Source of the DNA: Erigeron canadensis
Taxonomy: Eukaryota; Streptophyta; Magnoliopsida; Asterales; Asteraceae
Length of the DNA stretch: 64,000 nt
NCBI RefSeq assembly: GCF_010389155.1
Contig: NC_057763.1
Span: 5,332,649-5,396,648 of the forward strand
Direction of reading: 5' to 3'
Each line of letters starts with the position of its first letter. The stretch's first letter is position 1. The notes under the pieces were generated by a model. It was not told the DNA's origin. It saw nothing but the letters and a program-made list of their open reading frames with translations, and made no database searches. Made by a program: the position numbers and the translations under genes. Positions 28,291 to 38,783 of this stretch are shown here, one piece after another.

Positions 28291-28305
28291 TATTCCTCCA
28301 CACTT
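28291..28305 (-). other. Candidate polypurine tract of the Athila element
   Basis: The minus strand reads AAGTGTGGAGGAATA directly against the LTR start TGATGAACG. This is the position of the plus-strand primer in LTR retrotransposons. The tract is purine-rich but not pure. Confidence 0.55.
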
Positions 28306-29942
28306 AAGTCCTTGCTTGTCCTCAAGCAAGCTCTAAATCATTTCTTAAAGTCTGGAATTAGCTATTTGCAAATCAGGGTTACTAGAAACATTACCTATGC
28401 TAACATCTCTTTTCCTCCCCCACACTTATTTCGTTCTCACCTTTATCGCTTATGCAAATGTCTTAATGCAATCATTATTAATTTAATTACCATGATTGAT
28501 AACTAGTATGGAGTAATGCTAACAACTCACAAGTAATCCTAGTGCAAGATTATTATTGATGTGTCTTTTCCTTCCCCTTCTCGAAATACTCTCATTCCAT
28601 AGCTTAAACTAGTTCGACATATTTATGATCATATGACGATTACATCTTTAAGAGTTAAGACAATGGTGACAGGTCGGTGGTTCCCCACGCGCAAAGCGAC
28701 ATAACTTAACTCAAGTAAGGTACATATTGTTCTATTTTTAGTGCCAATCTAGTTAGGTAGTCAAGACAGCGGTGACAGGTCGGTGGTTCCCCACGCGCAA
28801 AGCGACATAACTTGACCTCAATTTTGATCTTTATTTTCTTGATTCATACCATAACTAGATAATTTGAAGGTACGTACACCCTTTTTAAAACACATCGGCA
28901 ATCTAGAGATACTTACTATTCTAAATTTTTATGTAGCCAATGGGTCCCCCAAATGGGTCATACTAGCATAAAAGTTCTTGCTAGGTCAAGTCTATTTCCT
29001 GAGATTTAAGGATTCCCATAAATCTTAAAGGTTTTAGCTTAACACGGCAGTTTTATTTATTTTAATCTAAGATTACAAATGAATTGCCAAAGCTTCCTCT
29101 AATACGCATCATCAATCGTTTCAAATTAAGTCTAGTTCATCATGCATAACACACTGCTCATCACTTAGGGTAGACCTAATTAGCGCTAGGGATTCAAGAG
29201 ATGTAGCTAGTAACGACATCTAGAACAAAGCTCATCATTTTTACCTAATAATTACTAATTCCAGACCCATCTAAATTCTCTTTAAAACCTTAATATCATA
29301 GCTAAAATTATTGAAATATTTCCTAATTTATGCAAATCTTCCCCCACACTTAAAACCTACAATGCCCTCATTGTAAAACCTAAACCACGCTATAAAAGAA
29401 AGAATAGGAAAAATTGTCAGCAAGAGCAAAGTGAAACTTCCCGGGTTTTCTAAGCTGTGAACTTCGTTAGATCTCTGAATATATTCCTCACTCGACTATT
29501 CTCACTGTCAAACATACTCAAACAAATATCAAAGCAACAAATATAAAACATAGCATCATAATAATTTAAACATAAACCATACGAAATGTCTGATAGTTGT
29601 GCCAGTAGCCTACATACTACTTAAGCTAACATTTTTGCAGAATTAACGGGGGTTTGGGGAAAGAGATTATTTAAAATTGTCTCATTCGCACGCAGGCGGG
29701 AATCTACCATCATGACCAAGAATTATTAAAAGGGGGAGGGAGAGAATATCGTTTAAAATGTTTCATCCGCACGCAGGCGGGAACCAACCATGCCTTCACC
29801 ATCATATTATAAGAATTATCAAATAAGAGAGAAGAGAGAGATTGTTTAAATGTTACTTAACCACAGATGTTTGAGAATCATCGTCGAACTGGGGGACATC
29901 ATCATCATATACCCGTGCTGCAGCTACTGATTTCCAGCATCA
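28306..29942. other. Non-coding 3' region of the Athila element
   Basis: About 1.6 kb between the candidate polypurine tract and the env-position ORF. It holds the direct repeats described separately; no ORF with family features is seen. Confidence 0.7.
28657..28813. repeat. Direct repeat in the Athila 3' non-coding region
   Basis: A unit of 51 bases (aagacaatggtgacagg... to ...gcgacataactt) at 28657-28707 recurs at 28763-28813 with two changes. A further pair sharing GCACGCAGGCGGGAA lies at about 29687 and 29771. These fill the ~1.6 kb between the env-position ORF and the LTR, where Athila elements often carry tandem repeats. Confidence 0.85.
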
Positions 29943-31286
29943 TCATCTGGCATCTCCAGATGTACCTGCACCTCTAGCAAATAAAGTATCAAAACCCCTG
30001 ACAGGGTTCATGCCGAAAGATACGGTCCCTAGTCCGGTGGTGGTGCTGGTGGTATGCTGCTGCTGCTGGTGTGACACGGGGTAGTAATGATCATAACTCG
30101 GCTGCTCTACATGATAGACTGCTGGTGATGAGTACTGAGGTGTGCTGGGGAAAAAGTGATCAACCAAACGCTCATGCACAGGCTGGTATCTGTTTGTATG
30201 GTACATCAGGTAACCTAAAGCAGATCCCTGGTACTGCTGCTCCTGCTGCTGCTGGAACCTGATCCTAGTGAGCTCGGTTGTAAGTGCATCAACATCCTCT
30301 CTCAGCTGTGTAGTGGGTCCCCTGCCAACCTGACTTCTGCTGCTCTGACCAGTCTCAAATGTAGAGGTGCCTGCCTGAGTATGATGCCCTTCACCTTCTT
30401 GACTTCCTTTGAAAAGTAAATTTCCTTGTCTGTCCAAAATCTGCAACTTAATCAACTCCCTAGCATCAAGAACCTCCGTCTCCTCCATCTCTGAACAAAA
30501 CTCACGAGTGCCGCCTAGTCCCAACCTCACAAAAATCTGTGAAATAAAATGCCCACCAACTATCTTGTCATCCCTGTGGGACTGAAGATAGTGAGCTAGT
30601 AGAAATGGGACCAAGCAGTACTCGTATGGAGATCCCTCAATCCATAGTCTCATGATCTGTGCATCCATGTTGTAGACTTTATCCCAATTCATTGATCTAT
30701 GCCTAAAGTTATAGGCAACTAACTTCTGCAGGAGACGAGGAGTGGGGTCAATGATATCCGATGCCTTGCTCGAATTGCCTTGAAGATTGTTCTTTCCACT
30801 GATTCTGTTCCAAAAGGTATTTATTGTTTCCACACTGCTGTTCACTGTAGATGCTCCATCGATGAATGTATCCAAATCTCTGTCATTCAAATGGTTGAAA
30901 TCCCAACATCCGATTAAATAGCCAAAATCGGCCACAGTACAATGCCTCCAAACTCCTCCTGCTCTGAAATGAATGATTTGTGCGGTATTGAGTTCCCCTG
31001 CTTTAAAGTTTTCAACATAAAGTGAACATAAAAACTTCAAACACCATTCTCTATAGACATGTTCTGTAATGTTGAACAACGAAACCCACATTTGCCAACT
31101 AATCTCATCCTCTTGAGCCACAACTGTTGCTTCCATCATTTTCTTGATTTTCTTCTTGAGTCCTAAACTCTCCAAAACATCCCAATCTAACCTCTTTGGT
31201 GGTGCTAGATCTTTGTTTTGCAGTCCTAACAGTTTGTTATTCAACCTTATTTTCTCATTCTTTTTTGACCTGGCCATAGCAACCAT
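29943..31286 (-). pseudogene. Athila env-position ORF (plant retrotransposon 3' ORF)
   Basis: 447 codons open from MVAMARSKK. It is downstream of integrase, where Athila elements carry an extra ORF sometimes called env-like. Words such as WQMWVSLFNITEHVYREWC, FRAGGVWRHCTVADFGYLIG and NFRHRSMNWDKVYNMDAQ are typical of plant 'retrotransposon ORF1/Athila' proteins. The C-terminal third is Gln/Ser/Gly-rich. No clear transmembrane span or signal peptide is seen, so an envelope role is not supported by sequence. Upstream in another frame, 31287-31462 also looks coding (SSDTGSYSSEETETDW), suggesting a frame change or a spliced leader. Confidence 0.7.
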
Positions 31287-31521
31287 TCATGACTTTCTGT
31301 TTTCAGTTTGCTATACCCTTTATCCTTTTTGGCTTCAGTAAAGTATATGTTCAAATCATGTTCCGATTTGAATGTGAAATCCCATCCATGTGGCCTCCAA
31401 TCTGTTTCTGTCTCTTCAGAGCTATAACTTCCAGTATCCGAACTGGTTCTAGCCCTTTTATGCTGCAAAACATATGCAAACCAAAAGAACGTGAAAAGTA
31501 GAAAATCTGGGCAGTAGGTTT

Positions 31522-31712
31522 CCAGCGGCCCGCTGGTTATTTTCCAGCAGCGCTGGTGGTGCAATTTTCAAAGGCCAGCGGACGCTGGTTTTATCACCAG
31601 CGGCGCTAGTGGTCAAGTCCCAGATTCAGCGGCGCTTATAAATTAAGCAGCGGCGCTAGAGGTGTTCAAACTTAAAGCCAGCGGCGCTGGCGAAATGTCG
31701 AGCGGCTGCTGG
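31522..31712. repeat. Dyad-motif array in candidate env intron, copy A (8 motifs)
   Basis: Eight CCAGCGGCGCTGG-like motifs with A-to-A spacings 22, 31, 22, 29, 21, 31, 21: the same alternating pattern as in the LTRs. Several motifs are diverged (CCAGCGGCCCGCTGG, CCAGCGGACGCTGG, ending CTTA or CTAGA), including one- and two-base insertions at the centre. Confidence 0.9.
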
Positions 31713-32200
31713 TGGTTCCGTTTTTGTTAAAAAAAAACTGGTTTTTTGATTAATAATCTTAATAAACCATTGAATTCTTGCAAATCTAGCAATAGGGTTT
31801 TGTTAATCTAACTAAATCTAACCTATCCTAACCGTTTTTAGTTTCCAATACCTATTACATTATTAAATTCTAATTTCAACCTAAAACTTATTTAATAATT
31901 CATTAAAAATCAAAAATGCAGGTAAAAGATATTAAGGGAAAGATACATTACCTCGTGGGACATGATTTCAAGGAATAAAAAGTGATGAAAAATGGAAAGA
32001 TGGGTATGGTGGTGGCCGTCGATCGGAGCTAAGGAGGGGGGTGGGTGGATAATTTTGTTTTTGAGTTTTTTGAGGAAGAAGGGAAAAGAGAAAAGGGTTA
32101 AAACCTTTATTTGACTGGTCAAAATCTGGCCGGTGCACGTTAGCAAATCCGGCGCATGTTAACACTTTTTTTTTTATAAATACATTTTCCAGGTTTCATG

Positions 32201-32306
32201 CCAGCGGCGCTGGCTTCGATGCAAGCGGCGCTGGCTTCGATGCAAGCGGCGCTGGTTGTACAGGTGAGGTACCAGCGGACGCTGGTGTGGCGACCAGCGG
32301 CGCTGG
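32201..32306. repeat. Dyad-motif array in candidate env intron, copy B (5 motifs)
   Basis: Five motifs (CCAGCGGCGCTGG, two CAAGCGGCGCTGG, CCAGCGGACGCTGG, CCAGCGGCGCTGG) with spacings 21, 21, 29, 22. It lies between the end of the pol region and copy A. Confidence 0.9.
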
Positions 32307-32457
32307 TTGCTCCGATGCAGCATTAAACTTACCTGAATTTCTTTTCGAGCTAAATGATTCCCTTTTATCTTCAACCTGCAATGTGTCAAAGAATACAATA
32401 CTTTTCTGCTCCTAACACTACGTTAGTACTTAAACTAAATTCTGTCCTATTTCTAGT

Positions 32458-33924
32458 TCATTTTGAAAGTAAAGTCGTCACTAGGATCGATTGTCTTTCT
32501 CCTATTTCTTGATTATATAATTTAACTCTATGACCATTGACTATGAAATTGTCTCCATTTTTGGCTCTCAATTCCACATATCCTGAAGAATAAACTCTAA
32601 GAACTAAGTAAGGTCCTGACCGTTTCGGTTTGAACTTAGGTGATTTTAGTTTGAATCTAGAATTGAAAAGTAAAACTAAGTCTCCCTCCTTGAATCTTTT
32701 TGCCTTAATTCTCTTGTCATGCCAAGCTTTAGTCCTTTCTTTGTATAATTTTGAATTCTCATATGCCATCCACCTAGTTTCATCTAATTCATGTAATTGT
32801 AACAATCTTCTGTCTCCTGCCTCAAACATATCAAGATCTAGATTCTTAAGTGCCCAATAGGCTTTGTGTTCTATCTCAAGGGGTAAATGACAAGTTTTAC
32901 CATAAACTAATTTGTAAGGGGTTGTTCCTATGGGTGTTTTATACGCTGTCCTAAATGCCCATAATGCATCATCTAGTCTAAGTGCCCAGTTTTTCGGATT
33001 ATCTGATACAATTTTTTTCTAAAATTCTTTTAAGTGCCCTATTGGTATTTTCTTTTTGTCCACTAGTTTGTGGATGATATGCAGTTGAAAATCTATGATT
33101 AACCCCCTACCTTTTAAGCACTTTTTCAAGCTGAGCATTAGCAAAATGAGTCCTTCTATCACTTATTAAAGCTCTTGGCATTCCAAATCTACTAAATAGA
33201 TTTTTAAGGAAATCTATGACCGACTTAGCATCATTTGTGGGAAGTGCTTTCGCCTCAGCCCATTTTGACACATAATCTACTGCTACTAATATATATTTAT
33301 ATTTATGAGATGGGGGAAATGGTCCCATGAAGTCAATTCCCATGCATCGAAAATTTCACAAACCTGAATGCTCTTTTGGGGCATCTCGTCCCTTTTCGTT
33401 ATCGATCCTTGTCTCTGGCATGCATCACACAAATTAACCAATGTTTTCGCTTCTTGGAATATTCCTGGCCAGTAGAACCCTGCTTCGAAAACCTTTCTTG
33501 CTGTAGTAGAAGGTCCATAATGTCCTCCTGTCGGTCCTGAATGACAATCATCAAGTATTTTTCTACTTTCGCTTTCAGATACGCACCTCCTAACCATCCC
33601 ATCAGCGCAAATCCTAAACGGAAATGGTTCCTCCCAAAAGTAGTACTTAAGATCCGAGAAAAACTTCTTTCTGTGATAATAATCTAAATGCAACGGTAAA
33701 ACTCCTGCAGCTAAATAATTTGCAATATCTGCAAACCATGGTGCGTCTTCTTTATCGTTGACCTCTACTCTCATCAAATTCTCCTCAGGGAATGTTTCTC
33801 TTATTTCTTCGGTCACCAATCCTTCTCCATATAGCTCATCTAACCTACTGAGGTGATCTGCGACTAAGTTTTCTGTTCCCTTTTTATCTCTTATCTCAAT
33901 GTCGAATTCTTGAAGTAATAGCAC
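32458..33924 (-). pseudogene. Athila integrase region, broken
   Basis: The N-terminal part has the HHCC zinc-binding module (CHSGPTGGHYGPSTTARKVF...CDACQRQG, ~33545-33410), the last segment of the RNase H-integrase linker (DHLSRLDELYGEG), and in another frame the catalytic core blocks DFMGPFPP and ISDRRTHF (33343-33107). The C-terminal part (32829-32458) has KRFKEGDLVLLFNSRFK, typical of gypsy integrase ends. Breaks: a frame change near 33343 in a G-run, a stop at 33107-33109, and another frame change near 33025 in an A-run. The second core block differs from the usual GG residues. Confidence 0.85.
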
Positions 33925-35448
33925 CTATCTAATCAATCTAGGCTTTGCATCTTTCTTGTTAACAAGGTATCTTATTGCCGCATGGTCTGTAAATACTGTG
34001 ACTTTTTGCATGACTATGTAGTTCCTAAATATGTCCAAGGCGAAAACGACTGCTAGCAATTCCTTCTCAGTAGTAGTATAATTCCTTTGAGCTTCATTTA
34101 GGGTTTTGCTAGCATAATAAATTGGCCTAAAATGCTTGTCTACTCTCTGCCCTAAAACTGCTCCTACAGCATAGTCACTGGCATCACACATTATCTCGAA
34201 AGGTAGTGCGTAATCTGGAGATACTACAATCGGTGATTCTACTAGGTGAGCTTTAAGTTTCTTAAAAGCCCTCACGCAATCTTCATTAAAGTCAAACCTA
34301 ACTTCTTTTTCTAAGAGTCTTGTCATGGGTCTAGCTATTTTCGAGAAATCTTTAATAAATCTTCTGTAAAATCCTGCATGTCCCAGAAAACTTCTAACCC
34401 CTTTCACATTTACCGGGACTGGTAATCTAGCCATGACATCAATTTTTGCTCTATCCACTTCTATTCCTGCCTTTGACACCTTATGACCTAGTACAATTCC
34501 TTCCTTTACCATGAAATGACATTTTTCCCAATTAAGGACCAAATTTGTTTCTTCACATCTAGCCAACATCTTATCTAAATGCTTTAAGCACGAGTCGAAT
34601 GAATCTCCAAAAACCGAAAAATCGTCTATGAATACTTCCACTGATTTTTCCAACATGTCTTGGAAAATTGTTGTCATGCATCGTTGGAATGTCGCCGGCG
34701 CATTGCATAGTCCGAAGGGCATTTTCCTATAAGCGTACGTTCCATATGGACAGGTGAAAGTAGTCTTTCCTTGATCTTCGGTGTGGATTGGAATCTGCAG
34801 ATATCCTGAAAAACCATCAAGAAAACATAAATACTCGTTTCCCGCCAACCTTTCTACCATTTGATCCATGAATGGCAACGGGTAATGGTCTTTTCTTGTA
34901 GCTTCATTTAACTTCCTGTAGTCTATGCAAACTCTCCATCATGTGACCGTCCTTGTTGCTCTTAATTCTTCATTTTCGTTGGCCACCACAGTCATTCCTC
35001 CTTTCTTTGGAACACAGTGAATCGGGCTCACCCACTCGCTATCCGAAATTGGGTAAATTATCCCTGCGTCTAAGAGCTTAATTATTTCCTTTTTCACTAC
35101 TTCCTTCATGTTTGGGTTAAGACGTCTTTGCCTCCGAACTACTCGCTTTGAGTTTGTCTCTAGATGAATTCTATGATGAAAGTATGATAAGTCAATTCCC
35201 CTAATGTCCGCTATCTTCCAGGCGAAAGCCTTTTTATGAGATCTTAGCACCTTCATCAAAGCAGCCTTCTCCTTAACGGTCAATTTTGATGAGATTATTA
35301 CAGGCAGCTGTGATTTTCCTTGAAGGTAAGCATATTCTAATCCTTGCGGGAGCGGTTTCATCTCTAAATCTGTGGGTGGTTCTTCAAGAGATGTAATCAG
35401 GTTGTTTGGTGTCGGAGTTAATGCCCCATCGAATTCATCTTCTTCCAA
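33925..35448 (-). pseudogene. Athila reverse transcriptase and RNase H, broken
   Basis: The same frame runs from ~35463 to 33925 with an in-frame TGA at 34939-34941, directly before the WRVCIDYRK box, and a TAG at 33925-33927 after KDAKPRLIR. RT signatures: VSPIHCVPKKGG, FCFLDGFSGY-like region (FLDGFSGYLQI), MPFGLCNAPATFQRCM and the catalytic FIDDFSVFG, then FLGHAGFYRRFIKDFS. RNase H follows: FEIMCDASDYAVGAVLGQ, TEKELLAVVFALD and FTDHAAIRYL supply the acidic residues. The gag-pol order is normal for Ty3/gypsy. Confidence 0.9.
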
Positions 35449-35460
35449 CTCTCCTAGATC

Positions 35461-35943
35461 TCAAGGACGTTCTGGTGATCCAATCCCAAGAACCTCCTCT
35501 ATTTCTAAATTAGCTTTAATGTACACTTCGGTCATCTCTAGCTCTTCAGTGCATAACCCTACTTCATCCTTTCCCAAATCTGGGTCTCCTTCCATGGTTA
35601 GACTCAACTTCTTTCTACCATTTCCTATGGTGATTTTGCGTTCTGCAACTTCTATTACTGCTTTTGCTGTATTCAGAAAGGGTCTACCTAGGATTATTGG
35701 GACCTTCTTATCCTCAGGAATGTTCATTACCACAAACTCGGCTTGGAAATGCAAATCTCCTATGGTTACTACTATGTTGTCCGTTTTACCTAGAGGGCGC
35801 TGAAAGGTTTGATCTGCCAGTTTGATGGTCATCATGGTTGTGTCTAGGGCCTTCTTACTCAACTTGGTATAAATAGACCATGGCATCAAGTTGATACTTG
35901 CTCCTAAATCCGCTAGACAATCGCAAGCGATTTGGTTCCCCAA
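35461..35943 (-). pseudogene. Athila aspartic protease region
   Basis: 160 codons from MGNQIACDC. The active-site motif reads ADLGASINLMP, with Leu in place of the usual Ser/Thr, which is normal in this lineage; VPIILGRPFLNTA is the second conserved protease block. The open frame continues upstream of the ATG (EDPGSFIIP), showing it is a downstream part of one gag-pro reading unit. It ends at a TGA (35461-35463) in frame with the RT region. Confidence 0.88.
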
Positions 35944-37097
35944 TGTACATGGTATGATGAAACTTCCTGGATCCTCCAGCTTAGGAGTGATGTACCAGCG
36001 GCGCTGGATGAGTTTCCTGAAGACACAGCGGCGCTTGGTGTTTCACCAGTGGCTCTGGTTGCTTTTCTGGAGCTGCCAGCGGCGCTGGGACAATTACGTG
36101 TAACTGCTTCTTCTTCCTCGACTTTTTTCTCTCTACCTCTTTGCTTCACCGTCTCAGGCTGCTCCTCCTCTACTGTGTCTTCCTCGTTATCCTCTTCCTC
36201 AGCTTCCAGAGGATTCTTCGGCGATTTCGTAGCTTTTCCTGACCTAGTCGTAATTCCCTTTGCCGTTTCTACTTTTGGAGATAGCTTTTCATAAATCAGT
36301 TCCACCATTTTTGTCACCTTACCAAGCTCGCCTTTGACCTCCTCAATTTGCCTATGTGTTTCCTCTTTAGTTTCCTTCACTTCCCTACTCAAGGTTTCGA
36401 ATTGCTTTTGGAAATTTTTCACATTTCCTTCTAATAAGGCTGATTTTAACCAATCTTTATCTAGATTCCTTTTGGCTATGTCATCCAAGGCCGCATAGCT
36501 GCTGTTTGCGGTTTTGTAGTCAAGCGATCCTCCGCTCATAATGTCTAAATACATTCTCGTGTCTCGCGTTCCTCCCCCATAGAACAACTGCACTAGCTCT
36601 TCCCTACTCCTTTCTCGACCGTAGCAAGCCCTTGACATTTTCTTAAGTCTTTTCCAAGCTTCTCCCATCGATTCTGAACTTAATTGAGAGTAGTTTTCCA
36701 CTACCAACTCTCTCATTCTTCGCAACTCTCGTGGGTAAAACCTATTGCAAAAGGCCTCCTTCAATTCTTCCCAAGTCTTGATCGAGTCCGGGTCGAGCTC
36801 CTCTAACCATGCTAACGCCATTCCTTGCAACGAATACCTAAACATCCCTAATCTGACTGTTTCTTCAGTACCTGTTCCGTAGTTAAACAACTGCATTTCT
36901 TCCCTAAATCGCGAAAGATGATGATACGGATCTTGATTCACCTCACCATCAAACCCCAAGCTCTGCACCATGCTGATGTGAGTCGATTTCGCAAAAATCG
37001 GAATGTCCGCTTCAGGTACCTTGATAGGTGGATTGGGAGTTTCGGGAACTTTCCTATGTTTTACTAACATCGATTCTTCCATTTCACTGTTACTCAT
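35913..37097 (-). pseudogene. Athila gag, frame-shifted at the dyad array
   Basis: 394 codons from MSNSEMEESM. The capsid-like gag domain is at ~60-200 (YSLQGMALAWLEELDPDSIK, WEELKEAFCNRFYP, ELRRMRELVVENYSQL). A charged coiled-coil segment (~235-290) and the lineage-typical ITTRSGK (~299) follow. No CCHC zinc knuckle is seen between them. The tail is acidic, then encodes the dyad array (SAAGSS, SAAVSS, SAAGTS), after which the frame departs from that of the protease. Confidence 0.9.
35995..36088. repeat. Dyad-motif array at the gag-protease junction (4 motifs)
   Basis: CCAGCGGCGCTGG at 35995 and 36076, with ACAGCGGCGCTTGG and CCAGTGGCTCTGG between; spacings 30, 21, 30. The spacer again contains CCTGAAG. 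In gag it is read as Ser/Ala/Gly-rich repeats. A 51-base unit equals 17 codons, so whole-unit changes keep frame. Confidence 0.93.
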
Positions 37098-37188
37098 CCT
37101 AATTACTCTTAAGGTTTCTAATTTCGTGGAAAAGTCTTAAAACCTAACTTATAATTCTCTATTCTAATATTCCTAGCTTCTTCAAAGT

Positions 37189-37206
37189 TCCCCGGCAACG
37201 GCGACA
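37189..37206 (-). other. Primer-binding site, tRNA-Asp type
   Basis: Eight bases inside the right LTR the minus strand reads TGTCGCCGTTGCCGGGGA. Plant tRNA-Asp(GTC) ends in TCCCCGGCAACGGCGCCA as I recall it, giving 17 of 18 matches. This confirms the minus-strand orientation and fits the Athila lineage. Confidence 0.85.
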
Positions 37207-37213
37207 AAAACTT

Positions 37214-38778
37214 TGATGTGCGTTTTTATTAAACTACCTAAGTTTTAAATTTATAATTCAAGGATTACCTATTCGATCTTAAAACGCAACTAAGAGCAGT
37301 GTACTCTGTCTAGTAGTAATATAGCCTAGGTAAGTCCAGGTTCGTTCTCAAGGAACTTAATTCTAAGAAAACTAAAATATTTAGAAATGAAATTACAAGT
37401 TGTGATTGGGGGTTTTCCTAATTAACTAATTGCACATAAATTTGAGAGAATTAATAAATGTAAGAACTGACATTCGTTTGGTTTTGATTGACACGCTTAA
37501 AAGCAATTATGATTGAAGTTGTTGAACGACTCTTTTCAAATTCAGATTCTCGTTAGATTCACTTGAATAATTTAGTTCAACTGCCTTTCGACTGGTTGAA
37601 CACTTTAATGAACTCCTGCTAAGGTCATTCATTAAGCATTAAGTATTGAGCCTGTTACTATGACTGAAATCTTTAATGTAAGTCTAAATTCTTGTTAAAG
37701 TATAAAGACGCTGATTACCCACACCACTTGGCTCCGGTTTCCGTTCGCCAAATTGGTTTAGTTAATCTTAATTAAAATCATACCCGTTTGAACCAATTAT
37801 TAATTCCCAACCAAGTGTCCAGTTATAGATCAATTGATTACACTGATTAAAGACCGATCAATGTTTCGCAAACAAATTAAAATGACCCTAGAGCCTCGGT
37901 ACCAAGTCGACTCAATCAATTAAAATCAGTTTGTATATGAAAATTAATAACAAGCAGGATCAAATAAATATGGGTCGACGATTTAGCATAGAAACTGTTC
38001 AACAATCAACCATAATCAACAATCAAGTCATGTTTACATCACGTCCAAACGAATGTCTAGTAAATTAGCTACTCATAGACTGAGTAGCCATGAACAATCT
38101 GATAAAATAAAATAACATAGAAATCTGAAATCAACAGAGAGAAAGAAAGAATGAAGAACCGGGTGATTAAGAATCACTGGAATGGATTGCCAAGTGTTGA
38201 TGATGTTAAATCTGTTATGGAATGCCTTGGGAAACCCTATTCTTTGATTTCTAGCCGTCACTTTCGACCTATGTGCTCTGCTTATGTTTTTAGGGTTTAT
38301 AACGGGGTATTTATAGGCAAAATACGAAAAACCCTATTCTGGCCGACCTATCTCCAGCGGCGCTGGTTTTGGTGCCAGCGGCGCTGGTCTGCTTCCTGAA
38401 GGGACGAGCGGCGCTGGTTTTGGTGCCAGCGACGCTGGTGTATGCCTGAAGGATGAGCGGCGCTGGTTTTCATGCCAGCGGCGCTGGTCCGGTGCCTGAA
38501 GGACTCCAGCGGCGCTGGTTTAAATTCCAGCGTCGCTGAACACTTCATTTCGCCTACATTTCCATGGTTCAACTCTCAATCTTCGTACTCACAAGTCTTG
38601 AACTTCGTCCTTAACTCTCCTACACTCATTCCTACTCTCTCGATCAGTCATCTCTCAATTCGAACCTGTCAACAAACCTAAATCCATTAAGTACCTTAAA
38701 GCTTACATTAATGATTCATTCATGCCTCGAAATCAAAACAATTTAGTAATGAAAAAGTCACAAATAAATCGCTCATCA
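37214..38778 (-). repeat. Athila 5' LTR (right in the window)
   Basis: 1,565 bases, TGATGTGCG...CTCATCA. It is longer than the other LTR because it keeps a 30-base segment (about 38222-38253, containing ccttgggaaaccctattc). It contains a TATA box at 38308-38315 (minus strand) and the dyad array 38354-38538. Transcription of the element would start from this LTR. Confidence 0.95.
38354..38538. repeat. Dyad-motif array in the right LTR (8 motifs)
   Basis: The same eight-motif array as 27866-28051, with two motifs closer to consensus (CGCTGG instead of CGCTAG; CGGCGC instead of CGGTGC). It begins about 40 bases upstream of the TATA box in the element sense. Confidence 0.95.
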
Positions 38779-38783
38779 GTGGG

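Larger units (their letters stand above)
31463..32332 (-). other. Candidate intron ahead of the Athila env-position ORF
   Basis: The minus strand has a good donor AAATTCAG|GTAAG at 32333/32332 and acceptor TTTTGCAG|CATAAAAGG at 31463/31462. A second acceptor TTGCAG|GTTGAAG at 32376/32375 would define a 43-base exon. Subgenomic splicing of the 3' ORF is known for some Athila relatives. Both internal dyad arrays (31522-31712 and 32201-32306) would fall in this intron. Splicing is inferred from sequence alone. Confidence 0.35.
26758..38778 (-). mobile_element. Athila-type Ty3/gypsy LTR retrotransposon, 12.0 kb
   Basis: Bounded by LTRs TGATG...CATCA and an exact 5-bp duplication GTGGG (26753-26757, 38779-38783). 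The order in its own (minus) sense is LTR 38778-37214, primer-binding site, gag, protease, RT-RNase H, integrase, env-position ORF, LTR 28290-26758. The lineage is called from the RT box FIDDFSVFG, the protease DLGASINLMP, the gag linker ITTRSGK and a tRNA-Asp-type primer site. The coding regions are broken by stops and frame changes, yet the LTRs differ by only about 12 substitutions. Five arrays of a GC-rich dyad motif are its oddest trait. Old and defective; kept here as description only. Confidence 0.95.

Noticed and set aside
29943..31286. A true envelope gene
   Set aside because: The position fits the Athila env slot, but no signal peptide, membrane span or fusion-type feature is visible, so only the positional name is used.
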